This document shows, piece after piece, positions 6,423 to 13,534 of a stretch of DNA of 14,956 bases. The notes beneath the pieces were generated by a model that searched no databases, was not told where the DNA came from, and saw only the letters and a program-made list of their open reading frames with translations. A program made the translations under genes and the position numbers. The stretch is from Clostridiales bacterium UBA2432 (lineage in GTDB: Bacteria > Bacillota > Clostridia > Lachnospirales > Vallitaleaceae): positions 1-14,956 of the forward strand of contig DDQW01000085.1 of assembly GCA_002342805.1 (NCBI GenBank), in the 5' to 3' direction. How positions within the stretch are numbered: position 1 is the first letter of the stretch; each line of letters starts with the position of its first letter.

Positions 6423-7361
6423 TTATTCTGACAAAGTAATACTAATTTCTGATTCCGAAGCTTCACTATAATAGTAAACTTGATTATCTCTTTTGTAAAG
6501 CTTGAATGGCAAGTTTGTATTGACAGCTAATTGATATTTTTCATGTGTGTCTAGATTGTAATTATATAAAATATTTTTCTCTTCTTCGTCACTTATTGAA
6601 TAGTATATCGTCGCTCCGTCTTCATCAATGAAATAATCTGAACTGTTTATTTCATGAAACACGACGATTATATCATCTAGATCCCTATAATCAATAGTAT
6701 AGACACCATTTAACTGGGTCTTGCTTTCTTCATCTATACTTGTAATAATTGACAAGGATTTATTGGGTTTATCCATGTGAATATATTCATCCTCAAAAAA
6801 TTGCATAGATGCATTTTCAGCATGTAGATTTAAGGCTACTGTTTGAATTGTCGTCGCATCATAGTTTTGAAAGCTGAGTTCTTCAGATGTCGCTACAATA
6901 ACATATTGTTCTTCGCGATTAAGGTCAAATTCAATATGTTCATGTGAATATAATAATTGGGGTAAACTCCCGTTTTTGTATAGGTATAGTTTTTCCAAAG
7001 AATATTCATTGTCCGAATCTTCATAATTATTAATCATAAAAATTAAATCCTCGTCGATTTCAAAATAATGACGGGCATCTGTATTGATTCTTAAAAGCTT
7101 GTTGGATTCGGAAGCTATACGCTTTCGTATAGAGATTTCAGTATCTAAATTTTTATTCAGTTGATCGATCTCGGATAAATGTTCGTTCGTTGTAGCCACA
7201 TATTCATCAATGGTTAATCGAAGTTCATCTATCGTTAATTGCTTTTCAAGCAATGAAGCTCTTAAGACCTCAAGTTCAATATTTGTTGGATCTTCATTCG
7301 AGGACAAACATCCGGTTAACATGCTCATTGCAAGCAATATAATGATTATTTTTCTGCTCAA
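6423..7361 (-). CDS. Lipoprotein of unknown function with N-terminal coiled coil
   Basis: A 312-residue predicted lipoprotein that I do not recognise. A short positively charged start (SRK) is followed by a hydrophobic stretch (residues 5-14) and a lipobox, L15-T-G-C18, so Cys18 should be lipid-anchored on the outer face of the membrane. Residues about 28-90 form a leucine-rich heptad-like coiled coil. The remainder is acidic and rich in beta-strand-like segments with many Tyr and Asp, perhaps a beta-propeller-like or WD-like sensor fold, but no motif supports this. The start is TTG at 7361, with AGGGGG at good spacing; no ATG lies upstream in frame, and the next Met would cut into the signal peptide. 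It lies 17 nt before pyrB and after the permease terminator, so it is probably the first gene of a lipoprotein-pyrB-pyrC transcript. Confidence 0.75.
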   Translation of the reverse strand: MSRKIIIILLAMSMLTGCLSSNEDPTNIELEVLRASLLEKQLTIDELRLTIDEYVATTNEHLSEIDQLNKNLDTEISIRKRIASESNKLLRINTDARHYFEIDEDLIFMINNYEDSDNEYSLEKLYLYKNGSLPQLLYSHEHIEFDLNREEQYVIVATSEELSFQNYDATTIQTVALNLHAENASMQFFEDEYIHMDKPNKSLSIITSIDEESKTQLNGVYTIDYRDLDDIIVVFHEINSSDYFIDEDGATIYYSISDEEEKNILYNYNLDTHEKYQLAVNTNLPFKLYKRDNQVYYYSEASESEISITLSE

Positions 7362-7411
7362 TATGGTTCCCCCTTATTGGATAATCTAGTGTCATTCTAC
7401 CAAATAAACGC

Positions 7412-7443
7412 AAAAAAAACTACCTCTAAGAGATAGTTTTTTT
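7412..7443 (-). terminator. Intrinsic terminator after the uracil permease gene
   Basis: As - strand RNA this reads CTATCTC, a TTA loop, then GAGGTAG, with A7 before and T8 after: a 7-bp stem with one G-U wobble and a full U tract. On the + strand the wobble becomes an A-C mismatch, so it is oriented for transcripts leaving the permease gene (stop at 7458). It separates pyrR-permease from the downstream lipoprotein-pyrB-pyrC genes. Confidence 0.88.
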
Positions 7444-7457
7444 ATTTCTATGAATAC

Positions 7458-8744
7458 TTATATTTCTTGAGGGAGAATTTTATTTACAATAACACCAACC
7501 ACGGCTGCAATGGCTAATCCGCTCAAGGTAACTGTTCCGATTGTAAGCCCTGCAGAACCGATTCCGATACCAAGAACAAGGATTAAAGCGGAGATAATTA
7601 GATTACGGCTATGAGAAAAATCAAGATCAGCATTAATTAAAATACGAACGCCGACAGATGCTATCATACCAAATAAAATGATACTAACACCACCCATTAC
7701 CGGACCCGGAATAGTTCGAAGTAATGCAGCTAAATGTCCAATCATACTAAATACAATGGCAAATACAGCTGCGATACGTAATATTTTTGGGTCATATACT
7801 TTGGTAACAGCAAGAACACCTGTATTTTCTGAATATGTAGTATTTGCAGGTCCACCGATAAATCCGGCAAAAACAGTAGCTACTCCATCGCCTAGCATTG
7901 TTCTATGAATACCTGGGTCAACCAAAAAGTTCTTACCGACAACAGCACCATTAGTCGTTATATCACCAATATGCTCAATAAATACGACAAAGGCAATCGG
8001 TGCGATGGCTAAAACGGACTCGATATTGAAATTTGGAGGTGTAAGAAGCTTTTCTCTAAAATAAGTATTGCTCAGTGAAAAGAATTCAATATTTTGCAAA
8101 GCGCTAAAATCATAAATTCCAAGAATAATTGAAGCTAGATATCCAACGATAACAGATATAAGAATCGGAACTAACTTGAAGAATCCTTTGAAGAATACAG
8201 AAACAGTAATCATAGTTATTACAACAACGGATGAGATGATAATAAACTTAAGATCTAAAGTTCCATTATTATAGAAGGCACTATTAATGGCAACCGGTGA
8301 AAGATTGAGTCCGATGACCATAATAATCGGTCCGGTTACAATCGGTGGAAATAATTTTTTGACAGCATCAACGCCAATAAAACGAATAATCAAGGCGATA
8401 ATGGCATATACAATACCGGCCACGATAATTCCGCCTTTTACATTGGCGAGATTTTCTAAATAATATGCACTGTTTTCAGGGCTTGTTAATGCAGCTAATT
8501 CAAGACCATCCGGATTTAAGGTAACCGCAATGGCTCCTATAAATGCGAAACTGGATCCTAAAAAGACGGGTACTTTTCCTTGTGCACATAGATGAAAGAG
8601 TAATGTACCTACTCCGGCTGCTAGTAAAGCTATTGCTGGGTCTAATCCGGTTAAAAACGGAACGAGTACTGTTGCCCCAAACATAGCTAAAACGTGTTGT
8701 AATCCTAGAATCATTTTTTTCCCTGTTGAAATGTTACTTGTCAT
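7458..8744 (-). CDS. pyrP: Uracil permease (NCS2 family uracil:H+ symporter)
   Basis: A 428-residue polytopic membrane protein of the nucleobase/cation symporter-2 family, importing uracil with protons. Family signatures are clear: QHVLAMFGATVLVP at about residues 16-29, the GSSFAFIG motif near 58-65 that belongs to the substrate-binding half-helix, PPIVTGPIIMVIGLNLSP near 132-149, FIEHIGD near 257-263, and GGPANTTYSENTGV near 295-308 with the conserved Glu. About 12-14 hydrophobic segments fill its length, as in UraA/PyrP. The ATG at 8744 has a TAGGAGGA site and lies 24 nt after pyrR, so it should share the PyrR-controlled transcript. Import of uracil is the salvage counterpart of the de novo genes downstream. 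Residue positions are approximate. Confidence 0.95.
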   Translation of the reverse strand: MTSNISTGKKMILGLQHVLAMFGATVLVPFLTGLDPAIALLAAGVGTLLFHLCAQGKVPVFLGSSFAFIGAIAVTLNPDGLELAALTSPENSAYYLENLANVKGGIIVAGIVYAIIALIIRFIGVDAVKKLFPPIVTGPIIMVIGLNLSPVAINSAFYNNGTLDLKFIIISSVVVITMITVSVFFKGFFKLVPILISVIVGYLASIILGIYDFSALQNIEFFSLSNTYFREKLLTPPNFNIESVLAIAPIAFVVFIEHIGDITTNGAVVGKNFLVDPGIHRTMLGDGVATVFAGFIGGPANTTYSENTGVLAVTKVYDPKILRIAAVFAIVFSMIGHLAALLRTIPGPVMGGVSIILFGMIASVGVRILINADLDFSHSRNLIISALILVLGIGIGSAGLTIGTVTLSGLAIAAVVGVIVNKILPQEI

Positions 8745-8768
8745 GATAATCCTCCTATAATTCTTATT

Positions 8769-9287
8769 TTATTGTAAAACCACACGGTCTTCACCATCGA
8801 CTTCATCGAAATGTACGTGGACAATTTCGCTTGTTGAGGTTGGAACATTTTTCCCGACAAAATCCGGACGTAAGGGCAACTCTCGATGACCACGATCAAT
8901 GAGGGCTGCAAATTGGATTTTATTTGGCCGGCCTTGATCAATAATGGCCTCTATTGCTGCACGACAGGTACGTCCTGTGAAAACCACATCATCAACAATA
9001 ATAACCGTTTTGTTTTTGACATCAATCTGATCTAATTGATTGATTACTGGACGTTCAGATTTGCGCTGCAAATCATCGCGATAAAAAGTGATATCAATGG
9101 TTCCGACCGGTAATCGAATGCCTTCAATATCCTCAATGCGTTGAACGATTCGTGATGCTAAGGGGACACCTCGCGTTTTCACACCGATAATAACCAAATT
9201 ATCCGTGCCCTTATTTTTTTCAATAATTTCATGAGATATTCGTGTGATTGCACGACGAATGGCTTGGTCATCCATTAAAATTTTCAT
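8769..9287 (-). CDS. pyrR: PyrR: pyrimidine attenuation regulator / uracil phosphoribosyltransferase
   Basis: A 172-residue PyrR. It binds pyr leader RNA when UMP is abundant and promotes termination, and many homologues also convert uracil and PRPP to UMP. Seen: the N-terminal MDDQAIRRAITRISHEI helix typical of PyrR, LVIIGVKTRGVPLA (31-44), FYRDDL (68-73), the PRPP-binding loop VIIVDDVVFTGRT (95-107), and LIDRGHRELP (129-138), which includes basic residues near the RNA-binding surface. I chose the ATG at 9287 because PyrR proteins begin near MDDQAI and GAGGAG is spaced 8 nt upstream. A longer TTG reading from 9326 would begin inside the leader structure. The leader directly upstream carries a PyrR-type attenuator, so the gene is probably autoregulated. 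Confidence 0.97.
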   Translation of the reverse strand: MKILMDDQAIRRAITRISHEIIEKNKGTDNLVIIGVKTRGVPLASRIVQRIEDIEGIRLPVGTIDITFYRDDLQRKSERPVINQLDQIDVKNKTVIIVDDVVFTGRTCRAAIEAIIDQGRPNKIQFAALIDRGHRELPLRPDFVGKNVPTSTSEIVHVHFDEVDGEDRVVLQ

Positions 9288-9312
9288 AAAAAAAACTCCT
9301 CTTTTGAGAAGT
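9288..9312 (-). terminator. Attenuator terminator overlapping the pyrR ribosome binding site
   Basis: As - strand RNA: ACTTCTC (9312-9306), AAAA loop, GAGGAGT (9301-9295), then a run of T to 9288, immediately before the pyrR ATG at 9287. The 7-bp stem has one G-U pair. The GAGGAG in the 3' arm is also the pyrR Shine-Dalgarno sequence, so the folded hairpin should both end transcription and hide the ribosome site. It is mutually exclusive with the antiterminator upstream. Confidence 0.9.
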
Positions 9313-9363
9313 ATAAAGTTTGACAAAATAAACCTATAGACATGTCAATCTTTATAGTCTCTC
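9306..9363 (-). promoter_or_regulatory. Antiterminator of the pyr leader
   Basis: As - strand RNA, positions 9355-9343 can pair with 9325-9313 (ATAAAG-x-TTGACA with TGTCAA-x-CTTTAT, 12 of 13 paired). Beyond a 3 by 2 internal loop, GAGAG (9363-9359) pairs with TTCTC (9310-9306), including one G-U. The long stem thus occupies both the loop of the PyrR-binding hairpin and the 5' arm of the terminator, as a pyr antiterminator must. Confidence 0.8.
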
Positions 9364-9381
9364 TGTACTATATTAAAGATT
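9347..9381 (-). promoter_or_regulatory. PyrR-binding loop (anti-antiterminator)
   Basis: As - strand RNA this folds with a lower stem AATCTT/AAGATT (9381-9376 with 9352-9347), a one-sided TAA bulge (9375-9373), an upper stem TATAGT/ACTATA (9372-9367 with 9358-9353) and a loop containing CAGAGAG. The core AGTACAGAGAGACT differs at two of 14 positions from the Bacillus-type site as I recall it (AGUCCAGAGAGGCU). Bulge position and hexaloop fit known PyrR sites. PyrR with UMP would stabilise this hairpin and prevent the antiterminator. Confidence 0.8.
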
Positions 9382-9389
9382 TCTATAAT

Positions 9390-9418
9390 AAGATATCATA
9401 AAAGGATGCGATTGTAAA
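9390..9418 (-). promoter_or_regulatory. Candidate sigma-A promoter for the pyrR leader
   Basis: On the - strand, TTTACA (9418-9413) is separated by 17 nt from TATCTT (9395-9390). Start of transcription near 9383 would place the whole PyrR-binding hairpin at the 5' end of the leader. The -10 box is imperfect. The -35 box lies 6 nt after the upstream pseudouridine synthase stop, with no terminator between, so read-through from the division cluster is also possible. Confidence 0.45.
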
Positions 9419-9424
9419 GAAAAA

Positions 9425-10336
9425 TTATCTTTTTCGTAATATTTCTAATATATGTTGAAAATCATCCGGTGGATCAACGGAAAATTTCATGAACTCATGG
9501 GTCGTTGGATGGATAAATCCTAATTCTTTTGCATGAAGCATTTGCCCTTTTTTTGCAAATGGAGATTTCGAAGGACCATATACCGGATCGCCAACGAGAG
9601 GGTTACCTATACTTGTCATATGAACACGTATTTGATGGGTTCTGCCTGTTTCTAGAGTTAAAGCCACATAGGTATACTGATTTTGATCTAAGCGTTCAAT
9701 CACTTGATAATGTGTCCTTGCTTCTTTTCCGCTACGTTCATTAATGGCCATTTTTTTTCGGTCATGGGGAGACCGGCCGATGGGAGCGTCAATCATTCCT
9801 TCATCGTGAATAATGTTATTATATACAATAGCCTCATAAAGACGATGACTTGAATGGTCTTTCAGCTGAGCAGCAATGGACTGATGAGCCAAGTCGGTTT
9901 TACAAATCACTAATAGGCCGGTCGTATCTTTGTCAATTCGATGAACTATTCCGGGACGGATTACCCCATTGATGGTCGAAAGTCTGTTCTTACAATGATA
10001 CATAATACCATTAACCAGCGTGTTTTCATAATTACCGGGCGCAGGGTGAACAACAACGCCTCGTTCTTTATTAATCACGAGGAGATCATCATCTTCATAG
10101 ATAATATCGAGTGGCATTTCAGAGGGTTTGACATCAAGCGGTTTAGGTTCTATGTTATCAATGTGAATAATATCCCCTGTTTTTAGCTGATGATTTGCTT
10201 TAATTGCTTTACCTTCAATGCTTACAAGACCATCTTGTATAATTTTTTGAATATATGACCGAGTGTATTGTTCATAACATGATGTCAAAAACTTATCGAC
10301 GCGTATAGATTCTTGATTGGTATATTGGAATTCCAT
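9425..10336 (-). CDS. RluA-family 23S rRNA pseudouridine synthase (RluD/YlyB-like)
   Basis: A 303-residue RluA-family enzyme that isomerises uridine to pseudouridine in RNA, most likely 23S rRNA. An N-terminal S4 RNA-binding domain covers about residues 10-60 (VDKFLTSC at 13-20 and the GD-x-IHID ending at 54-60). The catalytic domain begins near DIIYEDDDLLVINK (77-90) and contains the HRIDKDTTGLLV motif with catalytic D135, then R-LYEAIV and the late GRTHQIRVHM motif. Length and architecture match RluD and Bacillus YlyB, the usual neighbour of lspA and pyrR. The ATG follows the lspA stop directly, with its GGAG inside the lspA end, so the two are translationally coupled. Exact target uridines cannot be told from sequence. 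Confidence 0.95.
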   Translation of the reverse strand: MEFQYTNQESIRVDKFLTSCYEQYTRSYIQKIIQDGLVSIEGKAIKANHQLKTGDIIHIDNIEPKPLDVKPSEMPLDIIYEDDDLLVINKERGVVVHPAPGNYENTLVNGIMYHCKNRLSTINGVIRPGIVHRIDKDTTGLLVICKTDLAHQSIAAQLKDHSSHRLYEAIVYNNIIHDEGMIDAPIGRSPHDRKKMAINERSGKEARTHYQVIERLDQNQYTYVALTLETGRTHQIRVHMTSIGNPLVGDPVYGPSKSPFAKKGQMLHAKELGFIHPTTHEFMKFSVDPPDDFQHILEILRKR

Positions 10337-10801
10337 TTATATCTCCAGATCTCTATATTTTGTAAGTAATAAAATCATAAGTAAAACAGCTGAACAAGTA
10401 ACATACATGTCTGCAACATTAAAAACCGGGAACTCAAACCAGTAAAAATGTAACATATCAACAACATAGGATAAACGAATACGGTCAATTAGATTACCGA
10501 TGGCACCAGCTATTATAAACAGTGACAAAATATGTAAGGGTTTATATCTAGGTGTAATCGGTAATTTGCTTTTAAAATAAAGTATAACAGCTAAAATAAC
10601 AATAACTAAAATAGATAAAATGAGGGTTGCATCTTGAAACATACCAAATGCCGCACCGGTATTTTCAACATAGGTCAGCTCAAATACACCATCAATAATT
10701 GTGATTGCTTGATTTCCATTAGCAAGATGTTGTATGGTTAATAACTTGGTCCATTGGTCAATACCAACAAGAATGATGACAAAAATAATTTCGAATATCA
10801 T
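10337..10801 (-). CDS. lspA: Lipoprotein signal peptidase (signal peptidase II)
   Basis: A 154-residue inner membrane aspartic protease that removes signal peptides from prolipoproteins after lipidation at the lipobox Cys. Four membrane segments are visible, near residues 3-18, 58-76, 90-106 and 132-148. Conserved blocks are present: DQWTK (15-19), ENTGAAFGMF (46-55), GNLIDR (102-107), VVDMLHF (113-119) and FPVFNVAD (124-131). The catalytic aspartates are D115 and D131. The ribosome binding site AGAAGGAG lies upstream of the ATG. Gene order (divIVA cluster, lspA, RluA-type synthase, pyrR) is the common Gram-positive arrangement apart from the inserted aroB. The unknown lipoprotein in this window would be a substrate. 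Confidence 0.97.
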   Translation of the reverse strand: MIFEIIFVIILVGIDQWTKLLTIQHLANGNQAITIIDGVFELTYVENTGAAFGMFQDATLILSILVIVILAVILYFKSKLPITPRYKPLHILSLFIIAGAIGNLIDRIRLSYVVDMLHFYWFEFPVFNVADMYVTCSAVLLMILLLTKYRDLEI

Positions 10802-10812
10802 AGAAACTCCTT

Positions 10813-11907
10813 CTAGTTTATAATTACATCCATTACTTGATTAATGGTATGTTGATCAATTTTTTCCTTACTTAAAAAGCTTTCACCAAGAGCACTTAAC
10901 AAGGCAAAAACGATACGGTTATGTGTTGTTTTCTTATCATAGAACATTTCTTGATACAATAAATCATGTTCAAGATTGCTTGCATAGATGGGGAGTTCAT
11001 AAGCTTTAATCAAGGCAAGTCCTTTATTGACCTCATCTGATGATATTAAGCCTAATTGCTTTGATAATTCTAAAGCACCATGCATACCAATGGCAACACA
11101 CTCTCCATGAAGATATTCAAAATTCTTTAGGCGTTCAATACTATGTCCAAAGGTATGACCAAAATTCAAAAGTGCTCGCACACCCTGTTCTTTTTCATCT
11201 TCGTCGACTACTGATTTTTTAATGGCACAGGATTGATAGATCATTTCAATTAAGACCTCTGTATCAAGTGCTTTAATCTGCTCAACATTTTCGGATAAAA
11301 AATCATAGTATTTTGAATCTTTAATCAAGGCATGTTTTATAACTTCAGCCATACCTGACATAAATTCTCTTCGAGGTAATGTCTGTAATGTATTGACGTT
11401 AATATAGACGAGCATGGGTTGATAAAACGCGCCAACGATATTTTTATATCCATTAAAATCCACACCTGTCTTGCCACCAATGCTACTATCGACTTGAGCC
11501 AGCAATGATGTAGGAATTTGGATAAAGTCAACACCGCGCATATATGTAGCAGCAGTATAACCGGTCATATCCCCTGCCACTCCACCGCCTAAGGCGATGA
11601 TTAAAGTGCCCCTATCAGATCCATGTTCAATCAGATCTTGATAAAAGCTTTCAATTGTTTTTAATGTTTTATAATGCTCTCCCGGTATAAAGGAAGAAAC
11701 GATAACTTCACGTTCAAAGTTAGCAAGTTCATCGATGATTTGTTGTGTATACAGTGGATTCACATGGTCATCTGTAATGATAACGAATTTACTATATGTT
11801 TTTTCAAGTGAGCTAATGGCTTCTGTCAAAAAATCAAATCCTGTCGTAAAGTATATCGGGTAATTACGACTACTTGTATTGACGGTCATCATCTTCGGCG
11901 ATGTCAT
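10813..11907 (-). CDS. aroB: 3-dehydroquinate synthase
   Basis: A 364-residue enzyme converting DAHP to 3-dehydroquinate, step 2 of the shikimate pathway, with NAD and a divalent metal. Seen: the NAD-binding GGGVAGD (107-113), PTSLLAQVDSSIGGKTGVD (132-150), GMAEVIKHA (185-193) with metal ligand E188, NFGHTFGHSIE (248-258) with H251, and LHGECVAIGM (266-275) with H267. The length is typical. The ATG at 11907 is supported by AAGGAGGAG at 8-nt spacing inside divIVA, giving a 38-nt overlap with that gene; the next in-frame ATGs lack such a site. Placement between divIVA and lspA is unusual, since aroB normally sits with other aro genes. Overlap with divIVA suggests the two are translated together. 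Confidence 0.96.
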   Translation of the reverse strand: MTSPKMMTVNTSSRNYPIYFTTGFDFLTEAISSLEKTYSKFVIITDDHVNPLYTQQIIDELANFEREVIVSSFIPGEHYKTLKTIESFYQDLIEHGSDRGTLIIALGGGVAGDMTGYTAATYMRGVDFIQIPTSLLAQVDSSIGGKTGVDFNGYKNIVGAFYQPMLVYINVNTLQTLPRREFMSGMAEVIKHALIKDSKYYDFLSENVEQIKALDTEVLIEMIYQSCAIKKSVVDEDEKEQGVRALLNFGHTFGHSIERLKNFEYLHGECVAIGMHGALELSKQLGLISSDEVNKGLALIKAYELPIYASNLEHDLLYQEMFYDKKTTHNRIVFALLSALGESFLSKEKIDQHTINQVMDVIIN

Positions 11908-12433
11908 CTTCAGCTCCTCCTTCTAGTTCTTCCTCTATTCTACGAACTTCATCCATTGCTTGATTTGAAATAATATCGTTTTGTCGAATCTCAAGTTCAT
12001 TGCGATCAACCATTTCCATTTGCGCCTTTAAAAATTGACGAATTTGAATTTTTGAAGCATCATAGGCCTTAATTAAGGATTGTCGTGATTGATCAATTTG
12101 ATGAATCTCTTCTTTTGCTTCTTTTATAATCTTCTCAGCATTAATCTCAGCTTCTTTTTCGATACTCTCAGCTTTACTTCTAGCCGCCGTACGTGTCTCT
12201 TCAGCTGTTTTTTCAGCAAGTAAAAGGGTGTTTTGTAATGTGTTTTCAATAGTTTTATAATATTGAATACCCTCGTTGAGCATATTAATTTTATCTTTCA
12301 TTTCAATATTTTCTTTGTAAATCTTTTCATAGCTTGTTAGAATCTCATTCATAAACTGTTTTACTTCTGATTTGCTGTATCCGCCAAGGGACGAACTAAA
12401 CTCTTTTGACTCAATATCTAATGGTGTTAACAT
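11870..12433 (-). CDS. divIVA: DivIVA-domain division/polarity protein
   Basis: A 187-residue coiled-coil protein of the DivIVA/GpsB superfamily, which binds curved membrane at septa and poles and recruits other proteins. The N-terminal membrane-binding domain reads MLTPLDIESKEF with an exposed F12, then SLGGYSKSEVKQFMNEIL (15-32), where the family usually has RGY rather than GGY. Two long coiled-coil regions follow, about 35-75 and 80-165, the second rich in Ala, Glu and Lys (EKEAEINAEKIIKEAKEE). The C-terminal tail is strongly acidic (EDDIAEDDD), and its DNA also encodes the aroB ribosome binding site. The start ATG at 12433 follows TAGGAGG, where TAG is the stop of ylmH. It is the fifth gene of a yggS-sepF-yggT-ylmH-divIVA series. 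Confidence 0.96.
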   Translation of the reverse strand: MLTPLDIESKEFSSSLGGYSKSEVKQFMNEILTSYEKIYKENIEMKDKINMLNEGIQYYKTIENTLQNTLLLAEKTAEETRTAARSKAESIEKEAEINAEKIIKEAKEEIHQIDQSRQSLIKAYDASKIQIRQFLKAQMEMVDRNELEIRQNDIISNQAMDEVRRIEEELEGGAEDDIAEDDDRQYK

Positions 12434-12442
12434 GTGTACCTC

Positions 12443-13210
12443 CTATATATATTGTAGTATAGTAATCCATATTCTTCCTTTTTTTGTGGTATTTCCAATA
12501 GTTTGAATTTTAAATTTTCCTTTGCCTCGAACTGAAATAATATCTTTCTCATTCATGACATGATGTCGTTTGGTTATTTCTTCCTGATTTACCCGAACAG
12601 ACCCTTTTAGAATGTAATGTTGGCATTCTGTTCGAGATGTATTTAACATTGCTTTCATAATGTTATCGAGTCTCAGCGAAGACACTGTTGTTGAAATTTC
12701 TCTGGCTTTTGGTGCTAAGCTTTTCAAATAATTCCAATCTGTGATGAATGAACATGTGACTGCATGATGCCCTACGAATAAAAGCTGATCTATAAGCAGG
12801 TGACCGATGCGTTCATGACACAAAAAATACGCAGCGTCTTCATTAAAAATAATATCACCAAATAGTCTGCGATCAACCCCCTGCCCTAATAAGGAACCGA
12901 GTAAATCACGATGATTAAAAGGGATTGAGGATACATCGGATGTACGCACTTGGATGGCAACGACGGGAAATAAAGTCATATAATCATCTTCGATATAGTT
13001 TAAGAATGTTTTTGGAAAAAAACCGATCATTCGTCGTTCGTCATCATGAAAAACGTGGGACTCTATAGCGATTAAATCGTCATCCATTGCTTTGAATGTT
13101 TGTCGATATATGGATAATTGATGCAAATCCAAAAAGTCCGTGAATTCAGGGTATTGACATTGATGCGCTCGATATATTTTCTCATGAATCTGGTTAATAA
13201 ATTGTTTCAT
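12443..13210 (-). CDS. ylmH: YlmH, S4-domain RNA-binding protein of the division cluster
   Basis: A 255-residue protein. The first about 170 residues form the YlmH N-terminal part, with IGFFPKTFL near residue 62 and the conserved DLLGSLLGQGVDRRLFGDI block (about 102-120). The C-terminal S4 domain (about 178-250) has SSLRLDNIMKAML, SRTECQHYILKGSVRVN and the DIISVRGKGKF strand. S4 domains bind structured RNA; YlmH homologues in Bacillus associate with ribosomes and have been linked to ribosome quality control. Start ATG at 13210 overlaps the yggT stop by 4 nt (ATGA), a sign of translational coupling, and the stop TAG merges with the divIVA ribosome site. Identification rests on both domain pattern and gene order. 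Confidence 0.93.
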   Translation of the reverse strand: MKQFINQIHEKIYRAHQCQYPEFTDFLDLHQLSIYRQTFKAMDDDLIAIESHVFHDDERRMIGFFPKTFLNYIEDDYMTLFPVVAIQVRTSDVSSIPFNHRDLLGSLLGQGVDRRLFGDIIFNEDAAYFLCHERIGHLLIDQLLFVGHHAVTCSFITDWNYLKSLAPKAREISTTVSSLRLDNIMKAMLNTSRTECQHYILKGSVRVNQEEITKRHHVMNEKDIISVRGKGKFKIQTIGNTTKKGRIWITILQYI

Positions 13211-13488
13211 TGAATAAACCTTAATAGATAGGATTGCATTAATTGAAGAAAGATAAACGCAATTAAAGGAGAAATATCGAGAATCATTCCTCCTTTTCTT
13301 CCACCAAAAATAGAAGCATCAATAAGCTTTCGAATTGGTGCTAAAATGGGCTCTGTCAGTGTATATAACACTTCAATAAAAACATTATTCGGGTTTAATC
13401 TAAACCAAGATAGTATAACCCTTAAAAATAAAATCATTTGCATGATATATAAAGCATAATAGATTGCTGTCAATAATAAATTGGTCAT
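13207..13488 (-). CDS. YggT/YlmG family membrane protein
   Basis: A 93-residue protein with two membrane helices, about residues 5-26 and 68-90, separated by the conserved YggT segment: ILSWFRLNPNN (26-36), LYTLTEPILAPIRKLI (42-57) and the GMILDISPLIAFIFLQ block (67-82). In bacteria and plastids YlmG proteins are linked to division or membrane organisation, but no biochemical role is set. The length suits the single-unit Gram-positive form. The ribosome site TAGGAGG precedes the ATG at 13488, and the 3' end overlaps ylmH by 4 nt. Its position between sepF and ylmH is the standard order. Confidence 0.94.
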   Translation of the reverse strand: MTNLLLTAIYYALYIMQMILFLRVILSWFRLNPNNVFIEVLYTLTEPILAPIRKLIDASIFGGRKGGMILDISPLIAFIFLQLMQSYLLRFIQ

Positions 13489-13534
13489 ATTCTGCCTCCT
13501 AATATTCTGTCATTTTATGTCTCCATGCAAAATA

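Noticed and set aside
7362..7411. A second PyrR attenuator before the lipoprotein-pyrB-pyrC genes
   Set aside because: The gap is too short and contains no AGAGAG-type binding loop or alternative hairpins.
9288..9326. Longer pyrR reading starting at TTG 9326, adding 13 residues
   Set aside because: It starts inside the antiterminator arm, has no ribosome site, and adds residues not found in PyrR; the ATG at 9287 has GAGGAG at 8-nt spacing.
9529..10186. Open frames on the + strand opposite the pseudouridine synthase gene
   Set aside because: They are antisense to a clearly conserved protein, lack ribosome sites and encode low-complexity sequence; they are shadows of the real gene.
11870..11892. 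Shorter aroB starting at one of the two internal ATGs near 11889-11892 to reduce overlap with divIVA
   Set aside because: The ATG at 11907 has an AAGGAGGAG site at 8 nt; the internal ATGs have none as good.
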